This document shows, piece after piece, positions 1 to 5,871 of a stretch of DNA of 5,990 nucleotides. The position numbers and the translations under genes were made by a program. The notes under the pieces were generated by a model. The model had not been told where the DNA came from. It searched no databases and was given only the letters and a program-made list of their open reading frames with translations. How positions within the stretch are numbered: position 1 is the stretch's first letter; the number at the start of each line of letters is the position of its first letter. The stretch is from an uncultured Rubrobacteraceae bacterium (GTDB lineage Bacteria > Actinomycetota > Rubrobacteria > Rubrobacterales > Rubrobacteraceae): the NCBI GenBank assembly GCA_902805985.1, contig CADCUW010000274.1:1-5990 (forward strand). Direction: 5' to 3'.

Positions 1-192
1 GAGGCGCGGGAGGCGGCGCTGGAGCGGCATCTGGCCGCCCTCGTAGGCGGCGTGAGTCGTCGAGCCCGAGCGGGCGCCGGCGCCCTTGTGGCCGCGGCCG
101 CTGGTCTTGCCCTGCCCCGAGCCTATGCCGCGTCCGACGCGCTTGCGACCGCGCGTCGAGCCGGGGGCCGGGCCTATCTCGTTGAGCCTCAT
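1..192 (-). CDS. rplO: Large ribosomal subunit protein uL15 (L15), N-terminal 64 residues
   Basis: L15 is a 50S protein that binds 23S rRNA and joins during large-subunit assembly. Reading the minus strand from the ATG at 192 gives 64 codons without a stop before the window edge, so the C-terminal half lies outside. The translation opens [12 protein letters not shown] and continues with the Gly/Arg/Lys-rich family segment [20 protein letters not shown] (about residues 17-36), then [13 protein letters not shown] near residues 50-62, which is a clear L15 signature. The ATG shares one base with the rpmD stop (TAATG), so translation is probably coupled to L30. In the usual spc order secY would follow beyond the window; that is expectation, not seen here. 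Confidence 0.96.
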   Translation of the reverse strand, partial: MRLNEIGPAPGSTRGRKRVGRGIGSGQGKTSGRGHKGAGARSGSTTHAAYEGGQMPLQRRLPRL

Positions 193-377
193 TACTCCTG
201 CACCTCCTCGACGTGGACCAGGTGGCGCACCTTGTGGAGCATGCCCCTTATCTGGGGCGTGTCCCCGTGCACGCGCGAGTCCCTGATCCGCTTGAGACCC
301 AGGGCCTTGACCGTCCGCTTCTGGTCGCCCTTGGACCCGATGATGCTCTTCATCTGCGTGACCTTGAGGGGGCTCAT
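192..377 (-). CDS. rpmD: Large ribosomal subunit protein uL30 (L30)
   Basis: L30 is a small 50S protein that binds 23S rRNA and is found in the spc operon between S5 and L15. The 61-residue product has the normal bacterial length of about 60. It shows the family pattern: a first beta strand ([11 protein letters not shown]), then [39 protein letters not shown], where [22 protein letters not shown] is the diagnostic part. The ATG overlaps the rpsE stop by four bases (ATGA), which favours coupled translation. The stop is TAA and overlaps the rplO start by one base. Nothing about the protein is unusual. Confidence 0.97.
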   Translation of the reverse strand: MSPLKVTQMKSIIGSKGDQKRTVKALGLKRIRDSRVHGDTPQIRGMLHKVRHLVHVEEVQE

Positions 378-997
378 AGCGTGATCTTCACCCCCCGAGC
401 CTGCTCGATGTCGGCCTTGGTGCGGAGCCTCTGCAGGCCCTCCACCGTCGCCTGGACCAGGTTGACCGAGGTCGTCGAGCCGAGCGCCTTCGTCAGCACG
501 TCCTTGATGCCGGCGAGCTCCAAGACCGCCCGAACCCCGCCGCCCGCGATAACGCCGGTACCCTCGGAGGCAGGCTTGAGGAGAACGTCCGAGCTCTCGA
601 ACTTGCCGATCACCTCGTGCGGGATGGTCGTGTTGCGCATCGGGACCTGGAACATGTTGCGCTTGGCCCTGTCCTGGCCCTTCTGGATGGCGGCCGGCAC
701 GGTGTTCGCCTTGCCGAGGCCGGCGCCCACCCTCCCCTTGCCGTCACCGACGACCACGAGCGCGCTGAAGTTGAACCGCCGGCCGCCCTTGACGACCTTG
801 GCCACGCGCCGGATCTCGACGACCCTGTCCTGGAACTCGCTGTCGCGCCCTCCGCGGCCGCCGCGTCCACCGCCGCCGCGGTTTTCACGGCCGCGACCGC
901 CCGGGCCACCGGGACTGCCGCCGCGGCCGCCCTGGCCCGGGGGGCCTCCCGGCCCGCCGGGGGCGCCGCCCCTGTTATTTCCTCTGCCTCGACCCAA
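374..997 (-). CDS. rpsE: Small ribosomal subunit protein uS5 (S5) with RGG-rich N-terminal extension
   Basis: S5 is a 30S protein at the mRNA entry and decoding side of the body, important for accuracy. The conserved core begins near residue 52. It has the double-stranded-RNA-binding-like S5 N-domain ([20 protein letters not shown], residues 64-83, then GDGKGRVG) and the C-domain signature [19 protein letters not shown]. The protein is 207 residues, against about 166 in E. coli. Residues 1-51 form an extension with about 27 Gly and 10 Arg, including several RGG units, plus Pro, and no predicted fold. The start is TTG at 997. It is well supported by an AGGAGG eight bases upstream, and no ATG lies between it and the core. 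The stop TGA overlaps rpmD. The core assignment is certain; any role for the extension is unknown. Confidence 0.96.
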   Translation of the reverse strand: MGRGRGNNRGGAPGGPGGPPGQGGRGGSPGGPGGRGRENRGGGGRGGRGGRDSEFQDRVVEIRRVAKVVKGGRRFNFSALVVVGDGKGRVGAGLGKANTVPAAIQKGQDRAKRNMFQVPMRNTTIPHEVIGKFESSDVLLKPASEGTGVIAGGGVRAVLELAGIKDVLTKALGSTTSVNLVQATVEGLQRLRTKADIEQARGVKITL

Positions 998-1005
998 AAC
1001 CTAGT

Positions 1006-1011
1006 CCTCCT
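1006..1011 (-). promoter_or_regulatory. Strong Shine-Dalgarno site deciding the TTG start of rpsE
   Basis: The minus strand reads AGGAGG here, followed by an eight-base spacer and then TTG at 997. This perfect anti-16S match sits in the 17-base gap between rplR and rpsE. It is the main reason to accept the non-ATG start and the glycine-rich N-terminus of S5. Confidence 0.85.
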
Positions 1012-1014
1012 GAG

Positions 1015-1339
1015 TTAGAGCTTCAGGCCGCCCTCGCGGGCGCCCTCTGCGAGCGCCGCGATGCGGCCGTGGTATTTGTTGCCGCCCCGGTCGAAGACCG
1101 CCACCTCGATGCCGGCTTCTTTAGCCTTCCTCGCGATGAGCTCCCCGACCTTGCGGGCCGCGTCCTTGCGGTTCTCGGCCTCCCCCACCTCGCGGGAGTC
1201 GGCCGCGGCGAGGGTGCGGGCCGCGTCGTCGTCGATGAGCTGGGCGTAGATGTTCACGTTCGAGCGGTACACAGAGAGGCGCGGCCGGTCGGCGCTTGCG
1301 CCGCTTCTCCCTGTGGGCCCGCTTCTGAAGAACTGCCAT
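1015..1339 (-). CDS. rplR: Large ribosomal subunit protein uL18 (L18), frame-disrupted
   Basis: L18 binds 5S rRNA and helps load it into the 50S subunit. The gene is split over two frames. From the ATG at 1339, frame one gives [16 protein letters not shown], a typical basic L18 N-terminus, then runs out of register to a stop at 1121. The rest, [17 protein letters not shown] onward from 1290, lies in another frame and continues through [26 protein letters not shown] to TAA at 1015, a clear L18 C-terminus. One extra base (1291) separates the frames. L18 homologues have about nine residues here (pattern V-R-x-K-x-x-G-T-x), so I infer a deletion of about 26 bases. Joined across the break the protein would be 107 residues against about 112-120. 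The ATG has a GGGGAG upstream and lies 10 bases after rplF. An annotation pipeline might instead report only the 85-residue piece from a GTG at 1272, which lacks a ribosome binding site. Confidence 0.9.
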
Positions 1340-1344
1340 AGATT

Positions 1345-1350
1345 CTCCCC
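1345..1350 (-). promoter_or_regulatory. Shine-Dalgarno site supporting the upstream ATG of rplR
   Basis: The minus strand reads GGGGAG, a five-base spacer and then ATG at 1339. The first base is shared with the rplF stop codon. It supports the original rplR start being the ATG at 1339 rather than the internal GTG at 1272, and so supports the view that the L18 frame is broken downstream. Confidence 0.7.
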
Positions 1351-1883
1351 TATCCGGCCTTGCCGACCTTGCGGCGGACCTGCTCGTCGCTGTAGCGGAT
1401 GCCCTTGCCCTTGTACGGCTCGGGCGGGCGAACCTTCCGGATCTCCGCCGCCATCTGGCCTACCTGCTGCTTGTCGTTCCCGCGCACGATGATGGTCGTC
1501 GCGTTGGGCACCTCGAACTCGATGCCCTCCCGCGGCGCGACCGCCACGGGATGCGAGTACCCGACCTGCAGGTTTATGTCCCGCCCCTGCAGCGCGGCCC
1601 TGTAGCCGACGCCCGCTATGTTGAGCGTCCTCGTGAACCCGTCCGTAACGCCGGTGACGGCGTTCTGGAGCAGGGAGCGCGTCAGGCCGTGCATCGCCCT
1701 GTCCGGCGGCGCGTCGGAGAGGCGCCTGACGACGAGGTTGCCGTCCTCCTGCTCCACCCTGACGCCCCGGCCCACGGGCACCGTAAGCTCGCCCCTGGGT
1801 CCCGTGACCTTTATGCTCCGGTCCGAGAGCTCGACGTTCACGCCGCCCGGAAGCTCTACCGGTGCCCTACCGATTCTAGACAT
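1350..1883 (-). CDS. rplF: Large ribosomal subunit protein uL6 (L6)
   Basis: L6 is a 50S protein near the factor-binding site and the base of the stalk; it contacts the sarcin-ricin region of 23S rRNA. The 177-residue product has the family length. It opens [15 protein letters not shown], shows two repeated L6 domains (about residues 10-80 and 88-165), and carries the C-terminal signature [13 protein letters not shown] at residues 152-164. The ATG follows the rpsH stop by 14 bases, with GGGAGGT (1892-1898) eight bases upstream. A second AGGAG touches the ATG directly and is probably too close to serve. The stop is TAG. Confidence 0.98.
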   Translation of the reverse strand: MSRIGRAPVELPGGVNVELSDRSIKVTGPRGELTVPVGRGVRVEQEDGNLVVRRLSDAPPDRAMHGLTRSLLQNAVTGVTDGFTRTLNIAGVGYRAALQGRDINLQVGYSHPVAVAPREGIEFEVPNATTIIVRGNDKQQVGQMAAEIRKVRPPEPYKGKGIRYSDEQVRRKVGKAG

Positions 1884-1897
1884 CTCCTATGACCTCC

Positions 1898-2296
1898 CTA
1901 GTAGACGAAGCACAAGACTTCGCCGCCGATGCCCTGCCGGCGGGCCTGGTGGTCGGTCAGGACCCCCCGCGAGGTCGAGAGTATCGCCACCCCGAGCCCG
2001 TCGAGCACGCGGGGTATGTTCGTCTGCTTGCGGTACACCCTGCGACCGGGCCGGCTCATGCGCCTGAGGCCCGTAATGCCGCGCCTGCCGTCGGGGCCGT
2101 ACTTCAGGCCGATGACGAGGCGCTTGTCCACGCCGGTGCCCTGCTCGGAGACCTCCTGCACGTAGCCCTCCTGCTGGAGGATGCGCGCTATCTCCGCCTT
2201 CATCTTCGAGTGCGGGATCTGGACCACGTCCTGCTTCGCCATGTGGGCGTTGCGGATGCGGGTCAAGAAATCCGCTATGGGATCCGTAACCGTCAT
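1898..2296 (-). CDS. rpsH: Small ribosomal subunit protein uS8 (S8)
   Basis: S8 is a primary 16S rRNA-binding protein of the 30S platform and body, binding helix 21. The 132-residue product matches the usual length of about 130. It begins [18 protein letters not shown], has an internal [15 protein letters not shown] helix, and ends with the RNA-binding signature [20 protein letters not shown] followed by [11 protein letters not shown]. It starts six bases after the rpsZ stop. In E. coli, S8 represses the spc operon by binding an rRNA-like structure at the start of rplE. Whether that applies here cannot be read from the sequence, and I did not find a convincing matching fold by eye. Confidence 0.98.
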   Translation of the reverse strand: MTVTDPIADFLTRIRNAHMAKQDVVQIPHSKMKAEIARILQQEGYVQEVSEQGTGVDKRLVIGLKYGPDGRRGITGLRRMSRPGRRVYRKQTNIPRVLDGLGVAILSTSRGVLTDHQARRQGIGGEVLCFVY

Positions 2297-2302
2297 CTCT
2301 AC

Positions 2303-2488
2303 CTACCAACTCGCTTTCGTGACACCGGGGATCTTGCCCTCGTGGGCCAGCTCGCGCAGGCAGATCCTGCACAGCCCGAACTTCCGGTAGTAACCGTGGG
2401 CCCGGCCGCACCGCTGGCACCGGTTGTACTCCCTGACCTTGAACTTCTGCGGCTTCTGCTGCTTGACCAGCAACGCTTTCCTCGTCAT
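2303..2488 (-). CDS. rpsZ: Small ribosomal subunit protein uS14, zinc-binding type (S14 type Z)
   Basis: S14 sits in the 30S head near S3 and S19 and is needed for late assembly. The 61-residue product is the short, zinc-binding (C+) form. Cys24-x-x-Cys27 and Cys40-x-x-Cys43 make a full four-cysteine zinc ribbon, and the C-terminus [24 protein letters not shown] is typical. This form is common in Actinomycetota, Bacillota and Thermus. Many actinobacteria also carry a longer zinc-free S14 elsewhere, used under zinc limitation; none is seen here. The ATG is two bases after the rplE stop, with an AGGGAG lying within the end of rplE. The first residues ([10 protein letters not shown]) are also family-like. 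The gene is often labelled rpsN. Confidence 0.98.
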   Translation of the reverse strand: MTRKALLVKQQKPQKFKVREYNRCQRCGRAHGYYRKFGLCRICLRELAHEGKIPGVTKASW

Positions 2489-2490
2489 CT

Positions 2491-3033
2491 CTAACTCTCC
2501 CTGAAGGGCATACCTAGGAGCCGCAAAAGCTCCCGAGCCTCTTCGTCGCTCTCGGTCGTCGTCACCACCGCGACGTCAAGACCCCTGGTGGCATCGATGG
2601 CGTCGTAGCTGATCTCGGGGAAGATCACCTGCTCCCGCAGGCCGATGGCGTAGTTGCCCCGCCCGTCGAAGCTCCTCGGGCTAATCCCCCGAAAGTCCCT
2701 CACCCGCGGCAACGCCACGGAGACGAACCTGTCCAGGAACTCCCACATCCGCTCGTTGCGAAGCGTTACCCTCGCGCCGATCGGCATGCCCTCGCGAATC
2801 TTGAACCCGGCGATGCTCTTGCGCGCCCGCCGGATCTGGGGCTTCTGGCCCGTGATCTTCGCGAGGTCCTCGACCGCGCCGTCGAGCGCGCGGCTGTTGA
2901 CCACGGCCTCCCCCACACCCATGTTGACCACGATTTTCTCGAGGCCCGGGATCCTCATGGGGTTCTGGATGTCGAACCGCTCCTTGAGGGCCGGGGCGAT
3001 CTCCTCGCGGTACCTGTCTTTTAGCCTAGCCAT
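2491..3033 (-). CDS. rplE: Large ribosomal subunit protein uL5 (L5)
   Basis: L5 binds 5S rRNA with L18, forms part of the central protuberance and contacts P-site tRNA and S13. The 180-residue protein has the normal length. Signatures include [17 protein letters not shown] near residues 28-44, the loop [23 protein letters not shown], and [22 protein letters not shown] in the C-terminal half. The ATG at 3033 lies inside the end of rplX: the two genes overlap by eight bases (ATGGCTAG) in different frames, with GGAGG seven bases upstream. That layout favours translational coupling. The stop is TAG. Confidence 0.98.
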   Translation of the reverse strand: MARLKDRYREEIAPALKERFDIQNPMRIPGLEKIVVNMGVGEAVVNSRALDGAVEDLAKITGQKPQIRRARKSIAGFKIREGMPIGARVTLRNERMWEFLDRFVSVALPRVRDFRGISPRSFDGRGNYAIGLREQVIFPEISYDAIDATRGLDVAVVTTTESDEEARELLRLLGMPFRES

Positions 3034-3343
3034 CGATGTCCCTCCCGGTCTTCTTCGCGACCCGAAGCTTCTCCCCCGAGTCCGTGAACCGGTACCCGAC
3101 CTTGGTCGGCTCCCCGCTGCCGGGGTCGACCAGCATCACGTTCGAGATGTCTATCGGGGCGTCGAAGGTAAAGAGCCCCTGCTGGTTGTTCTGGCTCGGA
3201 CGCGCGTGGCGCGTGCGTTCGTTGACGCCCTCGACGACGAGGCGGTTCTTCTTCGGTTGAACCTCTTTAACCTCGCCGCGCTTGCCCTTGTCCTTGCCGG
3301 AGATCACGACGACCGTGTCCCCGCGCTTTATCTTCAAAGCCAT
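3026..3343 (-). CDS. rplX: Large ribosomal subunit protein uL24 (L24)
   Basis: L24 is an assembly-initiating 50S protein that binds the 5' end of 23S rRNA near the tunnel exit. The 105-residue product has the expected length. A KOW motif occupies about residues 6-33 ([20 protein letters not shown]). It is followed by the family segment [15 protein letters not shown] and then the strand region [11 protein letters not shown]. The ATG at 3343 is three bases downstream of the rplN stop. Its GGAGGT (3354-3359) lies inside the last codons of rplN with a 10-base spacer. The last eight bases overlap rplE. Confidence 0.98.
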   Translation of the reverse strand: MALKIKRGDTVVVISGKDKGKRGEVKEVQPKKNRLVVEGVNERTRHARPSQNNQQGLFTFDAPIDISNVMLVDPGSGEPTKVGYRFTDSGEKLRVAKKTGRDIDG

Positions 3344-3346
3344 AAG

Positions 3347-3715
3347 CTAGAGCACCTCCGGGGCCAGCGAGATGATCCTCGTGTAGCCCTTGTCGCGCAA
3401 CTCACGCGCCACCGGCCCGAAGATGCGGGTCCCCCTCGGGGCCCCGTCCTGGTTGATGATGACGCCGGCGTTCTCGCCGAAGCGGATGTACGAGCCGTCG
3501 TCCCGGCGCGTCTCCTTCTTCGTCCGCACCACCACAGCCCGCACGACCTCGCCCTTCTTGACGGCACCGCCGGGAGTCGCCTCCTTGACGGTGGCCACGA
3601 TGACGTCACCCACACCGGCGTTGCGCCGCTTGCTGCCGCCGAGAACCCGGATGGTCAGAATACTTCTGGCGCCCGTGTTGTCGGCGACCCTCAGTCTGGA
3701 TTCTTGCTGGATCAC
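3347..3715 (-). CDS. rplN: Large ribosomal subunit protein uL14 (L14)
   Basis: L14 is a highly conserved 50S protein at the subunit interface (bridge B8) and a docking point for the silencing factor RsfS. It is the first gene of the classical spc operon. The 122-residue length is exact for the family. It opens [16 protein letters not shown] and carries [41 protein letters not shown], and the closing [28 protein letters not shown]. The start is GTG at 3715, sharing one base with the rpsQ stop (TAGTG), with GAGGG about seven bases upstream. No spc promoter is visible upstream, because the start lies inside the rpsQ stop; any promoter would have to lie within rpsQ. Confidence 0.99.
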   Translation of the reverse strand: MIQQESRLRVADNTGARSILTIRVLGGSKRRNAGVGDVIVATVKEATPGGAVKKGEVVRAVVVRTKKETRRDDGSYIRFGENAGVIINQDGAPRGTRIFGPVARELRDKGYTRIISLAPEVL

Positions 3716-4212
3716 TACTCGGCCCTCGAAACGATGTTGGCCAGCCGCCAGCGCTTGCGCGCGCTTATGGGACGGGTCTCGATGATCCTGACCGTATCCC
3801 CCACCTGGGCCTCGTTGCCCTCATCGTGGACCATGAACTTCTTGGACCGGCGCACGCGCTTCTTGTACTTGGGGTGCCGGACCAGAGCCTCGACGGAGAC
3901 CGTTACGGTCTTCTCGGGGGCGTCAGAGACCACAAGACCGACCCGCTCTTTGCGACGGTTCCGCTCGGTATCACTCTGGACCTGGCCCTCGTCCTGGTCG
4001 AGCGCCGGGCCCTTGGCCGGGCCGAGGTCGAGGCCTGCCTCGACGGTCTCGCCGGAATCGGCACCCTCTATGAGGTCCTGCGGCGTCTCGGGAGGTCGCC
4101 CCTCGGCGGCGCCCTCCGGGGTGCCTTCGGGAGTACCCTCAGGAGTACCCTCGGGAGTGCCCTCAGGAGTGCCCTCGGGCGCCCCGTTCTGGTTTTTCTC
4201 TTCCTCAGTCAC
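3715..4212 (-). CDS. rpsQ: Small ribosomal subunit protein uS17 (S17) with long acidic N-terminal extension
   Basis: S17 is a primary 16S rRNA-binding protein of the lower 30S body with an OB fold. The core occupies about residues 86-165: [20 protein letters not shown], then [31 protein letters not shown] and the signature [13 protein letters not shown]. The full product is 165 residues, about twice the usual 80-95. Residues 1-85 form a disordered-looking acidic segment (22 Asp/Glu against 4 Lys/Arg). It begins [11 protein letters not shown] and contains five PEGT units and one PEGA at 12-35. The start is GTG at 4212, one base overlapping the rpmC stop, with AGGAG eight bases upstream. I see no ATG or GTG just before the core, so the extension is probably translated. 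Mycobacterial S17 also has an extension, but I recall that one as basic. What this one does is unknown. Confidence 0.96.
   Translation of the reverse strand: MTEEEKNQNGAPEGTPEGTPEGTPEGTPEGTPEGAAEGRPPETPQDLIEGADSGETVEAGLDLGPAKGPALDQDEGQVQSDTERNRRKERVGLVVSDAPEKTVTVSVEALVRHPKYKKRVRRSKKFMVHDEGNEAQVGDTVRIIETRPISARKRWRLANIVSRAE
4108..4179 (-). repeat. 12-base in-frame tandem repeat encoding PEGT units in S17
   Basis: Six consecutive 12-base units encode PEGT five times and then PEGA (S17 residues 12-35). The minus-strand consensus is CCYGAGGGYACT. Units 1-2 and units 3-4 differ only at one glycine wobble base in each unit (GGC against GGT) and share the same alternating CCC/CCT proline codons. This suggests a doubling of a 24-base block. 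Units 5 and 6 have drifted further. All differences except the final Thr to Ala are silent, which points to selection on the peptide or to recent duplication. Confidence 0.92.
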
Positions 4213-4409
4213 TATCCGTTCTCCTGCTGTTTCTGGTTCAGGACGGTGAGTATCCGGGCTATGTTCTTGCGGACCTCTTTGATCTGTCCCGTGTTCTCCA
4301 ACTGCCCGGTGGCGTGCTGGAAGCGCAGGTTGAAGAGCTCGCGCCGCGTGTCGGCGAGGCGCTGCTCAAGCTGCGTAACGTCCAGCTCGCGCACTTCCGC
4401 GACCTTCAT
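4212..4409 (-). CDS. rpmC: Large ribosomal subunit protein uL29 (L29)
   Basis: L29 is a small two-helix 50S protein beside the tunnel exit, next to L23, where it helps form the docking site for trigger factor and SRP. The 65-residue product has the right length. The pattern MKVAEVRELDVTQLEQRL, then RRELFNLRFQHATGQLENTGQIKEVRKNIARILTVLNQK, is the family signature: L-LR-Q-ATGQLEN, then a second helix with IAR--T. It starts immediately after the rplP stop with no spacer, and ends in a one-base overlap with rpsQ. Confidence 0.98.
   Translation of the reverse strand: MKVAEVRELDVTQLEQRLADTRRELFNLRFQHATGQLENTGQIKEVRKNIARILTVLNQKQQENG
4221..4225 (-). promoter_or_regulatory. Shine-Dalgarno site deciding the GTG start of rpsQ
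   Basis: AGGAG on the minus strand lies within the last codons of rpmC, eight bases before the GTG at 4212. It supports initiation at the far end of the acidic extension of S17 rather than at an internal site. Confidence 0.75.
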
Positions 4410-4826
4410 CTACTGTCCACCCCCCCGCGCCAAAAAGCGGGTCTTTATGGGGAGCTTCTGGGCGGCGAGGCTCATGGCCTCCCGCGCCAGCGTCTCGTCC
4501 ACGCCGCTCATCTCGAACATCACGCGCCCCGGCTTGACCACGGCGACGTACCCCTCCACGGAGCCCTTGCCGCTCCCCATGCGGGTCTCGGCCGCCTTCT
4601 TGGTTATGGGCTTGTGGGGGAAGATGTTGATCCAGACCTTCCCCCCGCGCTTGATCTTCCTGGTCATCGCGATACGGGCCGCCTCGATCTGGCGGTTGGA
4701 TATCCAGGCCGGCTCCAGCGCCTGCAGCCCGTACTCGCCGAACTGCACGTCGGTGCCACCCTTGGCCTGGCCCCGCATCTTGCCCCTGTGGGGCTTCCTG
4801 TACTTGAGCTTCTTCGGTACTAGCAT
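4410..4826 (-). CDS. rplP: Large ribosomal subunit protein uL16 (L16)
   Basis: L16 binds 23S rRNA near the A-site tRNA elbow and helps complete the peptidyl-transferase region late in assembly. The 138-residue length is standard. It begins [19 protein letters not shown]. The conserved stretches are [23 protein letters not shown] (residues 29-51), [26 protein letters not shown] (63-88) and the [13 protein letters not shown] strand. It lies six bases after rpsC. The 3' end is G-rich (RGGGQ codons), and this run also supplies the ribosome binding site region for rpmC. The stop is TAG. Confidence 0.99.
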   Translation of the reverse strand: MLVPKKLKYRKPHRGKMRGQAKGGTDVQFGEYGLQALEPAWISNRQIEAARIAMTRKIKRGGKVWINIFPHKPITKKAAETRMGSGKGSVEGYVAVVKPGRVMFEMSGVDETLAREAMSLAAQKLPIKTRFLARGGGQ

Positions 4827-4832
4827 CGCCCT

Positions 4833-5501
4833 CTACCGCCTGATCGCTTCTGGCTGCTCGTCGTGGACGCCGTGGTTGATCCAGACCTTCACACCGATCT
4901 GGCCCATCTGCGTCTTGGCCTCGCGGAACCCGTAATCTATGTCAGCATCGAGCGTGTGCAACGGCACCCGCCCCTCGGAGATCGTCTCCGAACGGCTCAT
5001 CTCGATACCGCCGAGACGCCCCCCACACTGGATCCTGGCCCCCTGCGCCCCGCTCCTCATGGAGCTCGTCAAGGCCCGCTTCATCGTCCGCCGGAAAGCG
5101 GCCCGGCTGGCGAGCTGCTCCGCGATGGACTCCGCGACGAGCGCGGCGTTGAGCTCGGGCCGCGGGACCTCGCGCACGTTGACCTGGACCTTCTTCTTGG
5201 TGAGGCGCTCGAGCTCGTTCCTCAAGGCGTCGACCTCGGAGCCGCCCTTGCCGATCACGATGCCGGGGCGCGCCGTGTGGATGTCCACGGCGACCTCGCC
5301 CTGCGCGGCGGCCTTGCGGATGCGAACGTCCGCGATACCGGCGCGGGTGAGCTTCTTCTCGATGTGCTCCCGGATCTTGAGGTCCTCGCCGAGAAGCTCG
5401 GCGTAGTCCCTGTCCGAGTACCAGCTGCTCTTGAAGTCGACCTTCTCGCCCTTGCGCTTGACGCCGAGGCGGAAGCCCTCCGGATGTACTTTCTGACCCA
5501 T
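4833..5501 (-). CDS. rpsC: Small ribosomal subunit protein uS3 (S3)
   Basis: S3 is a 30S head protein at the mRNA entry channel, involved with S4 and S5 in mRNA unwinding. The 222-residue product falls in the family range. It opens [15 protein letters not shown] type II KH domain follows, with the GKGG loop at residues 84-87 ([20 protein letters not shown]). The C-terminal domain has [32 protein letters not shown], and [19 protein letters not shown], ending in [10 protein letters not shown]. The start is one base after the rplV stop. The ribosome binding site (GAGGACGAGGAG) is formed by the codons for the acidic tail of L22. No long C-terminal extension is present. Confidence 0.99.
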   Translation of the reverse strand: MGQKVHPEGFRLGVKRKGEKVDFKSSWYSDRDYAELLGEDLKIREHIEKKLTRAGIADVRIRKAAAQGEVAVDIHTARPGIVIGKGGSEVDALRNELERLTKKKVQVNVREVPRPELNAALVAESIAEQLASRAAFRRTMKRALTSSMRSGAQGARIQCGGRLGGIEMSRSETISEGRVPLHTLDADIDYGFREAKTQMGQIGVKVWINHGVHDEQPEAIRR

Positions 5502-5502
5502 A

Positions 5503-5871
5503 CTACTCCTCGTCCTCGTCTCCGGGTGTGCCCACCAGAACGCCCGCCGGTGCGCCTAAAGTGACGCTTATGTGGCTGGTGCGCTTGCGGATCATGGTCG
5601 CCCGGCCCATGGCCCTGGCCCTGAACCTCTTGATGGTCGGACCCTCGTCCACCCGGACGTCCCGGACGAACAGCGCCTCGACGTCGGCGTCGTCGTTGTG
5701 CTCCGCGTTGGCCGCGGCGCTCTTGATGACGTCGCCGACGATGCCGGCGGCCCGCTTGTTGGTGAACTGCAGGATGGAGACGGCCTCGGGGACGCTCTTG
5801 CCCCTCACCTCGTCTGCCACCAGCCGCGCCTTGCGCGGGGCTATGCGGACGAACTTGGCTGTCGCCTTCAT
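5503..5871 (-). CDS. rplV: Large ribosomal subunit protein uL22 (L22) with short acidic tail
   Basis: L22 spans the 50S subunit, and its beta-hairpin lines the exit tunnel; changes in that loop are known to affect macrolide sensitivity. The 122-residue protein begins [20 protein letters not shown]. It has the helix region [12 protein letters not shown] (48-59) and the hairpin segment [22 protein letters not shown] (about 80-101). The core ends near residue 105. The remaining 17 residues finish with GDEDEE, an acidic tail of unknown role. The ATG overlaps the rpsS stop by four bases (ATGA), a strong sign of coupled translation. The stop is TAG. Confidence 0.98.
   Translation of the reverse strand: MKATAKFVRIAPRKARLVADEVRGKSVPEAVSILQFTNKRAAGIVGDVIKSAAANAEHNDDADVEALFVRDVRVDEGPTIKRFRARAMGRATMIRKRTSHISVTLGAPAGVLVGTPGDEDEE

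Noticed and set aside
213..1004. A 263-codon plus-strand open frame ending in a proline-rich tail
   Set aside because: It is antisense to rpsE and rpmD. The proline-rich part is simply the complement of the glycine-rich codons of the S5 extension.
998..1014. A promoter or terminator in the largest gap (rplR-rpsE)
   Set aside because: The gap is only 17 bases and is taken up by the Shine-Dalgarno site of rpsE. No hairpin with a T-run is present.
1015..1272. L18 as a genuine short protein starting at GTG 1272
   Set aside because: The in-frame sequence before the GTG still reads DRPRLS, which matches L18. There is no ribosome binding site before the GTG, and a good ATG with one lies upstream in the other frame.
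1121..1339. A 72-residue arginine-rich protein as a gene of its own
   Set aside because: Only the first 16 residues look like a real protein (the L18 N-terminus). The rest is the out-of-frame reading of rplR.
4108..4179. A CRISPR array or regulatory iteron at the 12-base repeats
   Set aside because: The units are contiguous with no spacers and stay in the rpsQ reading frame, so they encode a peptide repeat.
2654..4249. A 531-codon open frame on the plus strand, antisense to rpsQ, rplN, rplX and rplE
   Set aside because: It lies opposite four certain ribosomal genes, has a low-complexity Pro/Ser/Arg translation and resembles no family. Long antisense frames are common in GC-rich coding DNA.
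3826..5564. Other long plus-strand open frames (3826-4935 and 4863-5564)
   Set aside because: Both are antisense shadows of rpsQ-rpsC and rpsC-rplV, with composition typical of such shadows and no recognisable domain.
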